This document shows, in pieces, positions 11,580 to 20,441 of a stretch of 64,000 nt of DNA. The stretch's first letter is position 1. Each line of letters begins with the position of its first letter. Origin of the DNA: Polyangiaceae bacterium (lineage in GTDB: Bacteria; Myxococcota_A; Polyangia; Polyangiales; Polyangiaceae); assembly GCA_016719945.1 (NCBI GenBank), contig JADJYE010000006.1, positions 124,001-188,000 on the forward strand. The letters are read 5' to 3'. Under the pieces are notes generated by a model. That model had not been told where the DNA came from, did not search any database, and saw only the letters and a program-made list of their open reading frames with translations. The position numbers and the translations under genes were made by a program.

Positions 11580-12764
11580 ATGTCTGACACTCTGCAGAAC
11601 GGAAAAGGCAACGCCGGGCTCCAACCGCGGCGCGAGCTGGGCGGCTCCATCCTCGTCACCGGCGCGGCCGGTCACGTGGGCGCGAACCTCGTCGCGCGGC
11701 TGCTCGGCGAGGGTCGCGACGTCCGCGTCTTCATCCGGCCGGACAGTAACAACGAGGCGATCGACGCGCTCGAGCGCGCGTTCGACAAGAAGCTCGAGCG
11801 CGTGGTCGGCGATCTGCGCGATCGCGCCAAGGTGGCCGAGGCGGTGCGCGGCATCGACAACGTCTTCCATGTCGCGGCGCGTGTCTCGACGCTCGGCGGC
11901 AGCCAGGCGGATCTGCGCGAGCTCTACGAGTGCAACGTCATCGGCACGGCGAACCTGCTGCGCGCGGCGGGCGACGCCGGCGTCAAGCGCACGGTGGTGA
12001 CGGGCTCGCTCTCGGCGGTCGGCACCGATCTCGACGACCCCTCACGCCCGTGCGACGAGTCGATGCCGTTCTACCCATTCTCCGAGCACCTGCCATACGG
12101 GCGCACCAAGTCGCTCGTCGAGCACGAGGTGCTCAAGGCGTGCGTCGAGGGCGTCGACGCGCTCGTGGCGACCTCCTGCGCCGTGCTCGGTCCCTGGGAC
12201 TACAAGCCGTCTCGCATGGGCAAGACGCTGCTCGACTACACCAAGGGCAAGCTCAACGCCTACCCGACCGGCGGCTTCGACTTCGTCTCCACGAAGGACC
12301 TCATCGACGGGCACGTCCGCGCGATGGAGCGGGGCCGGACAGGGCAGCGGTACATCCTGTCGACCGAGTTCGCGACGGTCGACAAGCTGATGGACATCTT
12401 CGAAGCGGTGACGGGGCGGCCTCGGCCGCGGCTGCGCCTCCCGGGCGGCGTGATGGCTGGGGTCGCGCAGGTGAGCACGTTCTTCATGTCGACGTTCTTC
12501 CCCGACCGGCCGCAGCGCTTCACGCCGGCCGCCGTGCGCTTGCTCCGCATGGAGCGCAAGGCGAACACCACGAAGGCGCAGACCGAGCTCGGCTACGCGC
12601 CGACCGACATCCGCACCGCCATCCACGACGCGTACGCAGACTTCGCGCGCCGCGGCCTGGTCCCCGCGCGGGGCGAGGCGGCGCTCTCCGCGACGGGAGC
12701 GAGCGCCCACGGCGACGCGGGCCGACCCGCCGCGACCAAGAAGGAAGAAGGAGCCGCAGCATGA
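11580..12764 (+). CDS. sdmB: NAD(P)-dependent 3beta-hydroxysteroid dehydrogenase-like protein (SdmB-like, sterol C-4 demethylation)
   Basis: 394-residue extended short-chain dehydrogenase. Rossmann motif TGAAGHVG at 27-34, and catalytic YxxxK as Y173-GRT-K177. In bacterial C-4 demethylation (shown for Methylococcus capsulatus) SdmB acts with the Rieske oxygenase SdmA to remove the C-4 methyl as a 3-keto sterol. The assignment here is by family and by position between squalene synthase and the Rieske gene, in a cluster with oxidosqualene cyclase. The SD AGGAAAG lies in the tail of the upstream gene. The stop overlaps the next start as ATGA. A generic 3beta-HSD role is the alternative. Confidence 0.75.
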   Translation: MSDTLQNGKGNAGLQPRRELGGSILVTGAAGHVGANLVARLLGEGRDVRVFIRPDSNNEAIDALERAFDKKLERVVGDLRDRAKVAEAVRGIDNVFHVAARVSTLGGSQADLRELYECNVIGTANLLRAAGDAGVKRTVVTGSLSAVGTDLDDPSRPCDESMPFYPFSEHLPYGRTKSLVEHEVLKACVEGVDALVATSCAVLGPWDYKPSRMGKTLLDYTKGKLNAYPTGGFDFVSTKDLIDGHVRAMERGRTGQRYILSTEFATVDKLMDIFEAVTGRPRPRLRLPGGVMAGVAQVSTFFMSTFFPDRPQRFTPAAVRLLRMERKANTTKAQTELGYAPTDIRTAIHDAYADFARRGLVPARGEAALSATGASAHGDAGRPAATKKEEGAAA

Positions 12765-13912
12765 GCGCGAACGACAAGAGTGACCCGAGCGCCGGCCCCC
12801 CGAGCTTCGAGCAAGCCAAGACCAAGCGCGAGAAGGCACGCGCCGCCGGGCTCGACCCTAGCTATTGGTACGCGGTCGAGCTCGACCACGCGATCAAGAA
12901 GGGGAGCGTGCAGCGGGTCACGTTCTGGGGCACGCACGTCGCGTTGTACCGTGACGAGCGAGGCGTCTTGCGCGCCGTCGAGGACCGCTGCGCCCACCGC
13001 CACGTCCCGCTCTCGATCGGTGTGGTTCAGGGCGAGCGGATCGTCTGCCAGTACCACGGCTGGGAGTACGACAAGGACGGGAAGCTCGCGGGCATTCCTC
13101 ACGATCTGTTCGGCATGCAGATGCCGAAGTGCAAGCTCCGCACGTACCCCGTCAAGGTGCGCTACGGCCTGGTGTGGATCTTCTTCGGCGACGCCGAGCG
13201 CGCCGAGCAGGTCCCCATGCCGTACATCCCCGACCTCGAGGGCCCCGAGAAGTGGGCGTGCGTGCCGGTGGCGTTCACGGTCAACGCCCACCACTCGATG
13301 ATCATCGACAACGTGAGCGACTTCACGCACGAGTACCTGCACCGAAAGTTCCGGCCCTTCAAGGACGCGAAGCTCACCAAGCTCGAGTCGACCGACGACG
13401 CGGTCTACGTGTCGTACGACACGAAGGTCGGCACGGGCGGCGTCACGGCGCACTTCATCGATCGCGCGGCCGCCGACACCGACCACATGGACCTCGCGTA
13501 CCAGTACCCGTACCAGTGGTCGAACACGGGCAACCACATCAAGCACTGGCTGTTCGTGTTGCCGATCGACCGCACGACGACGCGTACCTTCTATCTCTTC
13601 CACTTCAAGAGCTTCAAGGTGCCGGGGCTGCCGCTGCGGTTCCCGCGACAGCTGATGGAGCCCATCATCAGGACGGCCAATCGAACCCACGTCCAGCCGC
13701 TGCTCGTCGAAGACAAGATCGCCTGCGAGGCGGAGCAAGAGGGCTGGGAGCGCCACTGGAGCGAGCCGAGCGCCGAGGTCAACCCGGCGGTCCACGCGTT
13801 CCAAGCCCTCACCATCAAGAAGTGGGAGCAGCACCTCGCGCGTGAGGCGGCCCAGCGGTCGCTCAACCCGCGCAAGCGTGAGCTCGACCAGGAGCCGCCC
13901 GCCGCTGAGTGA
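12761..13912 (+). CDS. sdmA: Rieske non-heme iron oxygenase (SdmA-like, sterol C-4 demethylase)
   Basis: 383 residues. The Rieske [2Fe-2S] ligands are C77-x-H79 and C96-x2-H99 (CAHRH...CQYHGW). The mononuclear iron site is D187 with H190 and H194 (DNVSDFTHEYLHRKF). SdmA-type enzymes oxidise the sterol C-4 methyl group stepwise; the neighbouring dehydrogenase completes the demethylation. No ferredoxin or reductase gene is adjacent, so electrons must come from elsewhere. The ATGA overlap with the dehydrogenase gene indicates coupled translation. Other Rieske substrates are possible, but all flanking genes belong to sterol synthesis. Confidence 0.8.
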   Translation: MSANDKSDPSAGPPSFEQAKTKREKARAAGLDPSYWYAVELDHAIKKGSVQRVTFWGTHVALYRDERGVLRAVEDRCAHRHVPLSIGVVQGERIVCQYHGWEYDKDGKLAGIPHDLFGMQMPKCKLRTYPVKVRYGLVWIFFGDAERAEQVPMPYIPDLEGPEKWACVPVAFTVNAHHSMIIDNVSDFTHEYLHRKFRPFKDAKLTKLESTDDAVYVSYDTKVGTGGVTAHFIDRAAADTDHMDLAYQYPYQWSNTGNHIKHWLFVLPIDRTTTRTFYLFHFKSFKVPGLPLRFPRQLMEPIIRTANRTHVQPLLVEDKIACEAEQEGWERHWSEPSAEVNPAVHAFQALTIKKWEQHLAREAAQRSLNPRKRELDQEPPAAE

Positions 13913-13950
13913 CCTGACGGTCACTGAACGGAACCTCAGACGAGGGGCGA

Positions 13951-13977
13951 CAAACCGTTTCTAATTTAGTAAACAAG
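13951..13977 (+). promoter_or_regulatory. AT-rich patch upstream of the epoxidase-cyclase gene (possible promoter)
   Basis: A 90-base gap separates the Rieske gene from the epoxidase-cyclase gene. It contains CAAACCGTTTCTAATTTAGT followed by AAACAAG, markedly AT-rich in a GC-rich window. It could hold a -10 element and an extra promoter for the large fusion gene. No clear -35/-10 pair is present, so this is a weak call. Confidence 0.25.
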
Positions 13978-14002
13978 GCGCCGAGGCAACGGAAGACCAG
14001 GC

Positions 14003-17000
14003 ATGCGCAAAGACACGAAGTCCTACGATGTCGCGGTGATCGGGGGTGGCCCGGTCGGCTGTGTGACCGCCCTCGCCTTTGCGCGGCGCGGCGCGAGCGT
14101 GCTCCTCCTGGAGGCGAACCCCAAGGCCAGCGCCCGGCTGGCGGGGGAGTGGCTGCACCCCGGCGCCCTCGACGTGCTGAACGCCCTCGACGTCGATCTC
14201 ACGCCCAGCGCGCCCTACGACACGGGCCGGGGCTTCGTGGTCTACCCGGACGACGGCAGTCGGCCGATCGTTCTGCCGTACGGCGGCGGCTCGGCGGGGC
14301 TCGGCATCCACCACGAGCACCTCGTCCGCACCCTGCGCGAGAACGTCGGGCGGTTCGGCAACATCGAGTACCTCGAGCACGCGCGCGCGACGCGCATCGT
14401 CGGTCAGAACCTCACGTTCACCACGAAGACGGGCATGACGCGCACGATCTTCTCCGACCTGATCGTCGGGGCGGCCGGTCGCGCGAGCGTCGCGCACGCG
14501 GCGCTCGGCATCGCCGGCAGCGGCGGAACGTACTCGCGCATGGCGGGCCTGCTGCTTGAGGACACCGAGGTGCCTTTCGAAGGCTACGGGCACGTGTGCC
14601 TGGGCGGGCTCGGTCCGATCCTCATCTATCGGCTCAACGCCAAGCATGTCCGCGTATGCATCGACGTGCCGCTGTCGGCGCGCATCTCCCGCGACAAGGA
14701 GGCGGTGCTGTACGAGAGCTACGCCTACGCGTTGCCCGAGAGCCTGCGTGAGCCCTTCCGGCGCGCCCTGCTCTCGGGAGATGTGTCCTGGGCCACCAAC
14801 CAGACGCGGGCCCGCGTCAATTTCGGCCGGCCAGGCCTCGTGCTGGTGGGTGACGCCGTCGGGCACCACCACCCGCTCACCGCGCTGGGGATGAGCCTCG
14901 GCTTCCAGGACGCGCTCACCCTCTCGAGCGCTCCGTCGTTCGCCGCGTTCCGCAGGGAGCGCATGAACAAGAGCCGCGTGCCGGAGATGCTCGCGGTCGC
15001 GCTGTACGAGGTGTTCGCCGACACGCACGACGAGGTCATCGAGACGCGCCGGGCGATCTACGACCTGTGGCGCGAGAGCCCCGTCGAGCGTTCGCGCACG
15101 ATGCGCTTCCTCGCGTGTCAGGAGACCAGCCCCCTATTGTTCGGCAGCTCCTTCGTGAAGGCGATGGCGATCGCGGCGCGCAAGCTGGTGACCCACGGCG
15201 CGTCGACGTCGCAGTGGTCGCACGTCCGCTCGATCACCAACGAGCTCGGCTCACGCATCCGATGGCTGCTGGCCGGTTCGTTCCACCTCACCGAGCCGCG
15301 ACCCTCGAAGGAGCTCCCGCGCGCCACCGAGGAGCGGTACGCGGGCGCGGTCAGGGCAGCGCAGGTGCGAGCCGACGTGGTCGAGCTGCCCAGCGCCGCG
15401 GGCCACGCCGCGCGAACCGGTCAAGACCGCTGGGACCCCACGCGCGCCCTCGAGCGTGGCATCCGCTCCCTCGAGGCCCTGCAGGACGACGACGGCTCCT
15501 GGGAGGGTGAGGTCGTGTGGTGCCCGCTGCTCGCGGCCCAATACGTGATCGCCTGGTGGATCATGGGGCGACCGATCGCCGAAGAGCGCAAGCGCCGCCT
15601 GCTCCTGCACTTCGAGCGCAGCCGTCACTCGGACGGCCTGTGGGGCATGTCCGAGGTCTCCGAGCCGAGCCTCTTCGTCACCACGCTCGTGTACGTCGCG
15701 GCCCGCATCCTCGGCCTCGACGCGAGCGCGTCGATGCTCCAGCCCGCGCGCGCGTTCTTCCAGCGTGAGGGCGGCGTGTCGCGCATCCCGTCGTGGGGCA
15801 AGCTGTGGCTCGCCCTCGCGTCGGTCTACGGTTGGGAGGGTGTGAACCCGGTGCCGCCCGAGCTGTGGGCGCTGCCCTCGCGGCTGCCCGTGCACCCGTC
15901 GCGGTACCACTGCCAGACGCGCCTCGTCTTCCTCTCGTGGGCTGCGCTCTATGGCGAGCGCCTCCAGTCGCCGAGGTCACCGCTGGTCGAGGCGCTGCGC
16001 GAGGAGCTGTACCCCGGCGGCTACGAGAACGTCGACTTCGCGAGCGCGCGCGGCGCGCTCCGCCGCGAGGATCTGTTCGGCGAGCCGAGCCGCGTGCTCA
16101 AGGCCGGCTACGACGTGCTGCGCGTGCTCGATCGCGCGCAGACCGACGGCGGTCGCAAGCGGGCGCTCGAGAAGATCCGCGCGTCGATCCGCTGGGAGCT
16201 GCGCGCCACGAGCCACATGGCGCTGTCGCCCGTCAGCGGGCTGCTCGACGTGCTCGCGCTGTGGTCGGGCGACCCTGCCGACCTCGCCGCGAACAAGGCC
16301 GTGTCGCGCTTCGACGGTTGGCTCTGGGAGGACGACCGAGACGGCACGCGCGTGACCGGCGTGCGCTCTGCCACGTGGGACACCAGCCTCGCGACGCGCG
16401 CCCTCGTCGCGGCCTCGCGGCACGTGGACGTGCACGAGTCCCTGGCCCGCGCCGACGCGTTCCTCTCGGCCCAGCAGATCCGAGAGACCCTCCGCGGGAG
16501 CGACGACAACTTCCGCATCGACCCGAAGGGCGGCTTCCCGTTCGCGTTCTCTTGCCACGGCTGGCCCGTGAGCGAGTGCACCGCAGAGGCGACGCTCGCG
16601 CGCCTCGAGGCGGGCGTACGCGGTGGCCCGTCGGACGATGAAATCGCGATGGCGGCGGCGTTCATCCTGCGCACCCAGGCGGCGGACGGCAGCTTCGGCT
16701 CGTACGAGCCTCGGCGCCTGCCCATCTCGCTCGATTGGCTCAACCCGGCCGAGATCTTCGGCGACGCGATGACCGAGATCGGCAACGCCGAGTCGACCGC
16801 CTCGTGCGTCGCGGCGCTCGCGCGGGTCGCTCGCGAGCGGCCGAGCATCGCCGCGCGCCCCGAGCTCTGCGGCCTCGACGAGGCGATCGAGCGCGGGTCG
16901 CGCTTCCTGCGCCGCCTCCAGCTGCCCGAAGGCTGCTGGCATGGCTCGCACGGTGTGCACTTCATCTACGGCACCATGTTCGGGATCCGCGGGCTGCTTT

Positions 17001-17419
17001 CGGCCGGCGTGCCGCCGACGGATCCAGCGATTCGCAAGGCGACCAGCTGGGTCAAGACCCACCAGCGACCCGACGGCAGCTGGGGCGAGCGCCACTCCGT
17101 CCACCCGAAGTCCTACGTCGAGCACGAAGAGGGGCAGGTCGTGCAGACGGCGTGGGCGCTCTCGGCGCTGCTCGAGGCCCAAGATCCCGACTGGGACGCG
17201 ATCGAGCGCGCCGCGAGGTTCCTCGCTCGCGCCCAGCTCGGCAGCGGAGAGTGGCCGCGGCAGGCGCCGCACGGGGCGTTCTTCCACACCGCGGTGCTGG
17301 AGTACTCGCTCTATCGCTTCTACTTCCCGCTCTGGGCGCTCGCGCAGTTCGAGTCTCGCCGCAAGGAGCGCTCGCGCCTCCTCGACGAGGCGAAGCGCGG
17401 CCACGTCGCAGCCGAATAG
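14003..17419 (+). CDS. sqe-osc: Squalene epoxidase - oxidosqualene cyclase fusion
   Basis: 1138 residues carrying two consecutive sterol steps. Residues 1-430 are a squalene-epoxidase-type flavoprotein monooxygenase: GGGPVG at 14-19 binds FAD, and GD at 283-284 with HPLT at 290-293 match the family's second FAD motif. About 470-1128 are an oxidosqualene cyclase with several QW-type repeats (DGSWEGE, DGLWGMS, DGSFGSYE, DGSWGERH) and the segment HPSRYHCQTRLVFL. The catalytic motif reads SECTAE with Glu858 where DCTAE is expected. His852 and Val856 precede it at the positions that separate cycloartenol from lanosterol synthases. Expected product is a protosterol such as lanosterol. An in-frame fusion, not overlapping genes. 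Confidence 0.92.
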   Translation: MRKDTKSYDVAVIGGGPVGCVTALAFARRGASVLLLEANPKASARLAGEWLHPGALDVLNALDVDLTPSAPYDTGRGFVVYPDDGSRPIVLPYGGGSAGLGIHHEHLVRTLRENVGRFGNIEYLEHARATRIVGQNLTFTTKTGMTRTIFSDLIVGAAGRASVAHAALGIAGSGGTYSRMAGLLLEDTEVPFEGYGHVCLGGLGPILIYRLNAKHVRVCIDVPLSARISRDKEAVLYESYAYALPESLREPFRRALLSGDVSWATNQTRARVNFGRPGLVLVGDAVGHHHPLTALGMSLGFQDALTLSSAPSFAAFRRERMNKSRVPEMLAVALYEVFADTHDEVIETRRAIYDLWRESPVERSRTMRFLACQETSPLLFGSSFVKAMAIAARKLVTHGASTSQWSHVRSITNELGSRIRWLLAGSFHLTEPRPSKELPRATEERYAGAVRAAQVRADVVELPSAAGHAARTGQDRWDPTRALERGIRSLEALQDDDGSWEGEVVWCPLLAAQYVIAWWIMGRPIAEERKRRLLLHFERSRHSDGLWGMSEVSEPSLFVTTLVYVAARILGLDASASMLQPARAFFQREGGVSRIPSWGKLWLALASVYGWEGVNPVPPELWALPSRLPVHPSRYHCQTRLVFLSWAALYGERLQSPRSPLVEALREELYPGGYENVDFASARGALRREDLFGEPSRVLKAGYDVLRVLDRAQTDGGRKRALEKIRASIRWELRATSHMALSPVSGLLDVLALWSGDPADLAANKAVSRFDGWLWEDDRDGTRVTGVRSATWDTSLATRALVAASRHVDVHESLARADAFLSAQQIRETLRGSDDNFRIDPKGGFPFAFSCHGWPVSECTAEATLARLEAGVRGGPSDDEIAMAAAFILRTQAADGSFGSYEPRRLPISLDWLNPAEIFGDAMTEIGNAESTASCVAALARVARERPSIAARPELCGLDEAIERGSRFLRRLQLPEGCWHGSHGVHFIYGTMFGIRGLLSAGVPPTDPAIRKATSWVKTHQRPDGSWGERHSVHPKSYVEHEEGQVVQTAWALSALLEAQDPDWDAIERAARFLARAQLGSGEWPRQAPHGAFFHTAVLEYSLYRFYFPLWALAQFESRRKERSRLLDEAKRGHVAAE

Positions 17420-17454
17420 CGCGTCGCCGCGAGGCGTCGTCATTTTGAGGGTCG

Positions 17455-17474
17455 GCCCTACGTCCCCGTAGGGC
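17455..17474. promoter_or_regulatory. 8-bp hairpin abutting the MFS start codon
   Basis: GCCCTACG, loop TCCC, then CGTAGGGC ends one base before the ATG at 17475. The only SD-like bases (TAGGG) lie inside the 3' arm. The hairpin could end transcription of the sterol operon or limit translation of the transporter. No T-run follows. Confidence 0.4.
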
Positions 17475-18671
17475 ATGGCTTCTCCATCGTTCCGCGGGTT
17501 ACCCGCGTCGTTCTGGAGGCTGTGGCTCGCCACCCTCGTGAACAGGCTCGGCGGGTTCGTCGTGCCCTTCCTCTCTTTGTACCTCGGCGCAGAGCGGCAG
17601 GTCGCGGCCTCGACCACCGGCGTCGTCGTCGCCTGCTTCGGGGTCGGGAGCATGCTCGCTGGGCCGTTCGGCGGCGCCCTCGCCGACCGCGTGGGGCGAA
17701 AGGTGACGGTCGTCCTCGGGATGGGGCTGTCCGCGGTCGCCATGATGGCGCTCACCCAGCCGACCTCCCCCGTGGGGCTCGCGGTGGCCTGCTTCTTCCT
17801 CGGCGTCGCGACCGAGCTGCCGCGCCCCGCGACCAGCGCGCTGGTCGCGGATCTGGTGCCCGAGGCGGATCGCCCTCGCGCTTACGGCGCGCTCTACTGG
17901 GCGGCGAACCTGGGGTTCGCCGCCGCAGGGCTGCTCGCGGGCCTGGTGTCGAGCGTCTCGTTCTTCGTGCTGTTCGCGGTCGACGCCGCCACGTGCCTCG
18001 CGTGCGCCGCGATCGTCGCCCTCGGGGTGCCGGAGACGAGAGGCGCGGCCGCGCGCGCCTCGCGGCCCTTCTCGGTGAGCGACCTGGCGCGCCCGTTCCG
18101 CGATCCGGCGTTCGTGCGGTTCTTCGCGGCATCTCTCGCGGTCGCGCTGGTGTTCTTCCAGTTCCACGTGGCCATGCCGCTCGACATGCGGGCGCACGGC
18201 GTGACGACCTCGGAGTACGGCGTGCTGGTCGCGCTCAACGGGGTGCTCGTGGTCACGCTGCAGCCGCTCGCGCCCCGCCTGTTCGGGCGGATGTCGAACG
18301 GCGCGGCGCTGGCGACCGCGGCCGTCCTCAACGGTGCGGGCTTCGGGCTCCTGGGCCTGGTCGACGGGTTCTGGGGCTACACGGTCGCGATCGCGACCTT
18401 CACGCTGGGTGAGGTCCTGATGGCCCCTGTCAACCCGACCGTGGTCGCTTCGCTCGCGCCGCCCTCTCTGCGGGCGACGTATCAAGGCGCGTACTTGCTC
18501 TCGTATTCGATCGCCTCGGCGGCCTCGCCGGTCGTGGGCGGTGCGCTCCTGTCGTCGGTAGGGGGGCCGGTGCTCTGGGGAGGCTGCTTCGTCCTCGGGC
18601 TCGTCGGCGCAGCGCTGCACCTTGCGGCGGTGGGCTCGAGGCAGCGCAACGCGGCCCCGGTCGTCGCGTGA
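17475..18671 (+). CDS. MFS transporter
   Basis: 398 residues with about 12 predicted membrane segments and the MFS loop motif GGALADRVGRK between helices 2 and 3. It is an inner-membrane secondary transporter, probably of the drug/metabolite efflux type. It lies 55 bases after the sterol fusion gene on the same strand, so co-transcription is possible. A role in sterol handling is only a positional guess. Substrate unknown. Confidence 0.85.
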   Translation: MASPSFRGLPASFWRLWLATLVNRLGGFVVPFLSLYLGAERQVAASTTGVVVACFGVGSMLAGPFGGALADRVGRKVTVVLGMGLSAVAMMALTQPTSPVGLAVACFFLGVATELPRPATSALVADLVPEADRPRAYGALYWAANLGFAAAGLLAGLVSSVSFFVLFAVDAATCLACAAIVALGVPETRGAAARASRPFSVSDLARPFRDPAFVRFFAASLAVALVFFQFHVAMPLDMRAHGVTTSEYGVLVALNGVLVVTLQPLAPRLFGRMSNGAALATAAVLNGAGFGLLGLVDGFWGYTVAIATFTLGEVLMAPVNPTVVASLAPPSLRATYQGAYLLSYSIASAASPVVGGALLSSVGGPVLWGGCFVLGLVGAALHLAAVGSRQRNAAPVVA

Positions 18672-18701
18672 CCGGCGCTCTGGGCGGGGGTGATCCAGAG
18701 A

Positions 18702-19142
18702 TCACCCTCGCTCGTCGAGCGTCAGCGTGCGCGTCTTCCACGCGCGGAGCGCGAGGAAGAGCCCGAAGCCGACCGGGCCGAACAGGAGCGTCATCACGAG
18801 GCAGGGGACGGTCCACAGGTGGCCGATGCCGCGGCGGGCGGCGTCCCTCGCCTGCCACGCAGCGACGAACAGATCGAAGACCAGGTAGTGGATCCAGCAG
18901 GCGATGATGGTGCGATCGCTCGTGAAGATTCGTCGCACGCCAGCCAGGGTGAAGAACGACGCGCCCTGCGGCCCCGGGTCGTCACCCCACAAGAGCAGGG
19001 CATAGGCGGGGACGAGCAGCGCGGCAGGCAGTGCGGAGTGGACGAGCCGAGCCGCCCACTTGGACCTGGGGGCGAACACCAGCGCGAGCCAGAACGGTAC
19101 GACCGAGTAGTTGCAGACGAGGAAGATCGCGTCGTTCGACAT
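18702..19142 (-). CDS. ABA4-like (DUF4281) membrane protein
   Basis: 146 residues with four predicted membrane helices. It resembles the ABA4-like family (C-terminal FGPVGFGLFLALR, WIHYLVFDLFVA), whose plant member is required for neoxanthin formation from violaxanthin. Bacterial members are uncharacterised. It is convergent with the MFS gene of the sterol cluster and 18 bases upstream of a second MFS gene's end. The family assignment is from recalled motif pattern; function in this organism is unknown. Confidence 0.65.
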   Translation of the reverse strand: MSNDAIFLVCNYSVVPFWLALVFAPRSKWAARLVHSALPAALLVPAYALLLWGDDPGPQGASFFTLAGVRRIFTSDRTIIACWIHYLVFDLFVAAWQARDAARRGIGHLWTVPCLVMTLLFGPVGFGLFLALRAWKTRTLTLDERG

Positions 19143-19160
19143 CTGGCCCCGACGGCAAGG

Positions 19161-20396
19161 CTACGCGGCGGAGGTCTCCTCGAGCTCGCGACCGCGCGTC
19201 TCGGGGAACTTCGCGAGGACCACCACCAGCGCCAAGAGCGGGAAGATCGCGGTCGAGCCGACCGCGAGGCTCCACGAGCTGCGCTCGGCGGCCCAGCCCA
19301 CTGCGACCGGAGAGAGCACGTAGCCGACCCTACCGAGCAGGTTGTTGGCCCACGCGAAGGCGTCGGCGCGCAGCGTCGTCGGGAACAGCTCGGCGGTGTA
19401 CGCGTTCAACACCTGCAGCACCGCGGTCGTGCCGAAGATCGCGACCACGAGCGCGCCCGTGAGCGCAGCGTGCGACGTGAAGTTGTAGGCGCCGGCCGTG
19501 CTCACCGCCGTCGCGACGAAGATGATCGCGGCGCTCTTCCTGCGCCCGATCCGGTCGAGCATCTTGCCCGAGAGGAACACCAGCGGGATCGAGCCGAGCG
19601 CCGCGATCGTGACGCTGAGCCCGACGTCAGCGTCGGACATCGCGCGCTCGGCGACCGCGAACTCCTTCCAGAACGTGGTCACGTTCTGCGTGCACACGTA
19701 GCAGAGCGCCCACACCGACGCGACGAGCACGATGCGCCGCGCGTACGGCCCCCGCAGGATGTCGAAGAAGCTCCGCGCGCGCTCGCCGACGGCCTTCAGC
19801 TGGACCTCGAAGCGCTTCGTCTCGCGCATCTCGCGGCGCGCGAGCATGACCAAGAACAGCGGCGCCGCGCCGACGAAGTAGATCGTCCGCCACCCGGTCG
19901 GCAGCTTCACCAGCTGCGGAACGACGGCGGCGCACACGATCGCCCCGAGCGTGGTGGAGGCCTGGATCATGCCCATCGCGCTCCCTCTCTTGTCGGCAGG
20001 GAACTCCTCCGCGGCGACCACGAGGGCGATCGCCCACTCGCCGATCAGGAAGATGCGCGACAGGAGCTGAGCGGCCGCGAACAGCCAGACGTTCGGCGCG
20101 AGCCCCGAGAGGAAGGACGCGAGGGTGTAGCCGGCGATGGTCCACGACAGCACGCGCTTTCGTCCCCAGCGATCCGCCGCGCGCACCAGCGCGTACGCGA
20201 TCATCGTCCCCGCGTTCACGACCGTGACGAGCAGGCCCCCTTCGGTCGGCGACAGCTCGAACGTCTTGCGAATGTTGGGGAGCAGCTGCGCGAGCGCGAG
20301 GAAGTCGTACCCCTCGAAGAACGACGCGACTGACAGGAACACGAGCAAGCGGCGCTGGTAGCGAGCCTCGGCGTCCACGTGGGGCGAGGGGAGCAT
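19161..20396 (-). CDS. MFS transporter (sugar/organic acid porter type)
   Basis: 411 residues from ATG 20396 (MLPSPHVDAEARYQRR), with about 12 membrane segments. Typical sugar-porter/aromatic-acid-transporter features are FFEGYDFLALAQLLPNI in helix 1, the loop RAADRWGRKRV, and PTTLRADAFAWANNLLGR in the second half. Unlike the MFS at 17475 it has the 'GYD' helix-1 signature of the AAHS/SP groups. The frame stays open far upstream, but that part is antisense to ligase and PolX and is not coding. Substrate unknown. Confidence 0.85.
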   Translation of the reverse strand: MLPSPHVDAEARYQRRLLVFLSVASFFEGYDFLALAQLLPNIRKTFELSPTEGGLLVTVVNAGTMIAYALVRAADRWGRKRVLSWTIAGYTLASFLSGLAPNVWLFAAAQLLSRIFLIGEWAIALVVAAEEFPADKRGSAMGMIQASTTLGAIVCAAVVPQLVKLPTGWRTIYFVGAAPLFLVMLARREMRETKRFEVQLKAVGERARSFFDILRGPYARRIVLVASVWALCYVCTQNVTTFWKEFAVAERAMSDADVGLSVTIAALGSIPLVFLSGKMLDRIGRRKSAAIIFVATAVSTAGAYNFTSHAALTGALVVAIFGTTAVLQVLNAYTAELFPTTLRADAFAWANNLLGRVGYVLSPVAVGWAAERSSWSLAVGSTAIFPLLALVVVLAKFPETRGRELEETSAA

Positions 20397-20441
20397 GGGC
20401 CGCGCCCCGCGCGCAACGTTCACGCGGTAGCATCGACGGCG

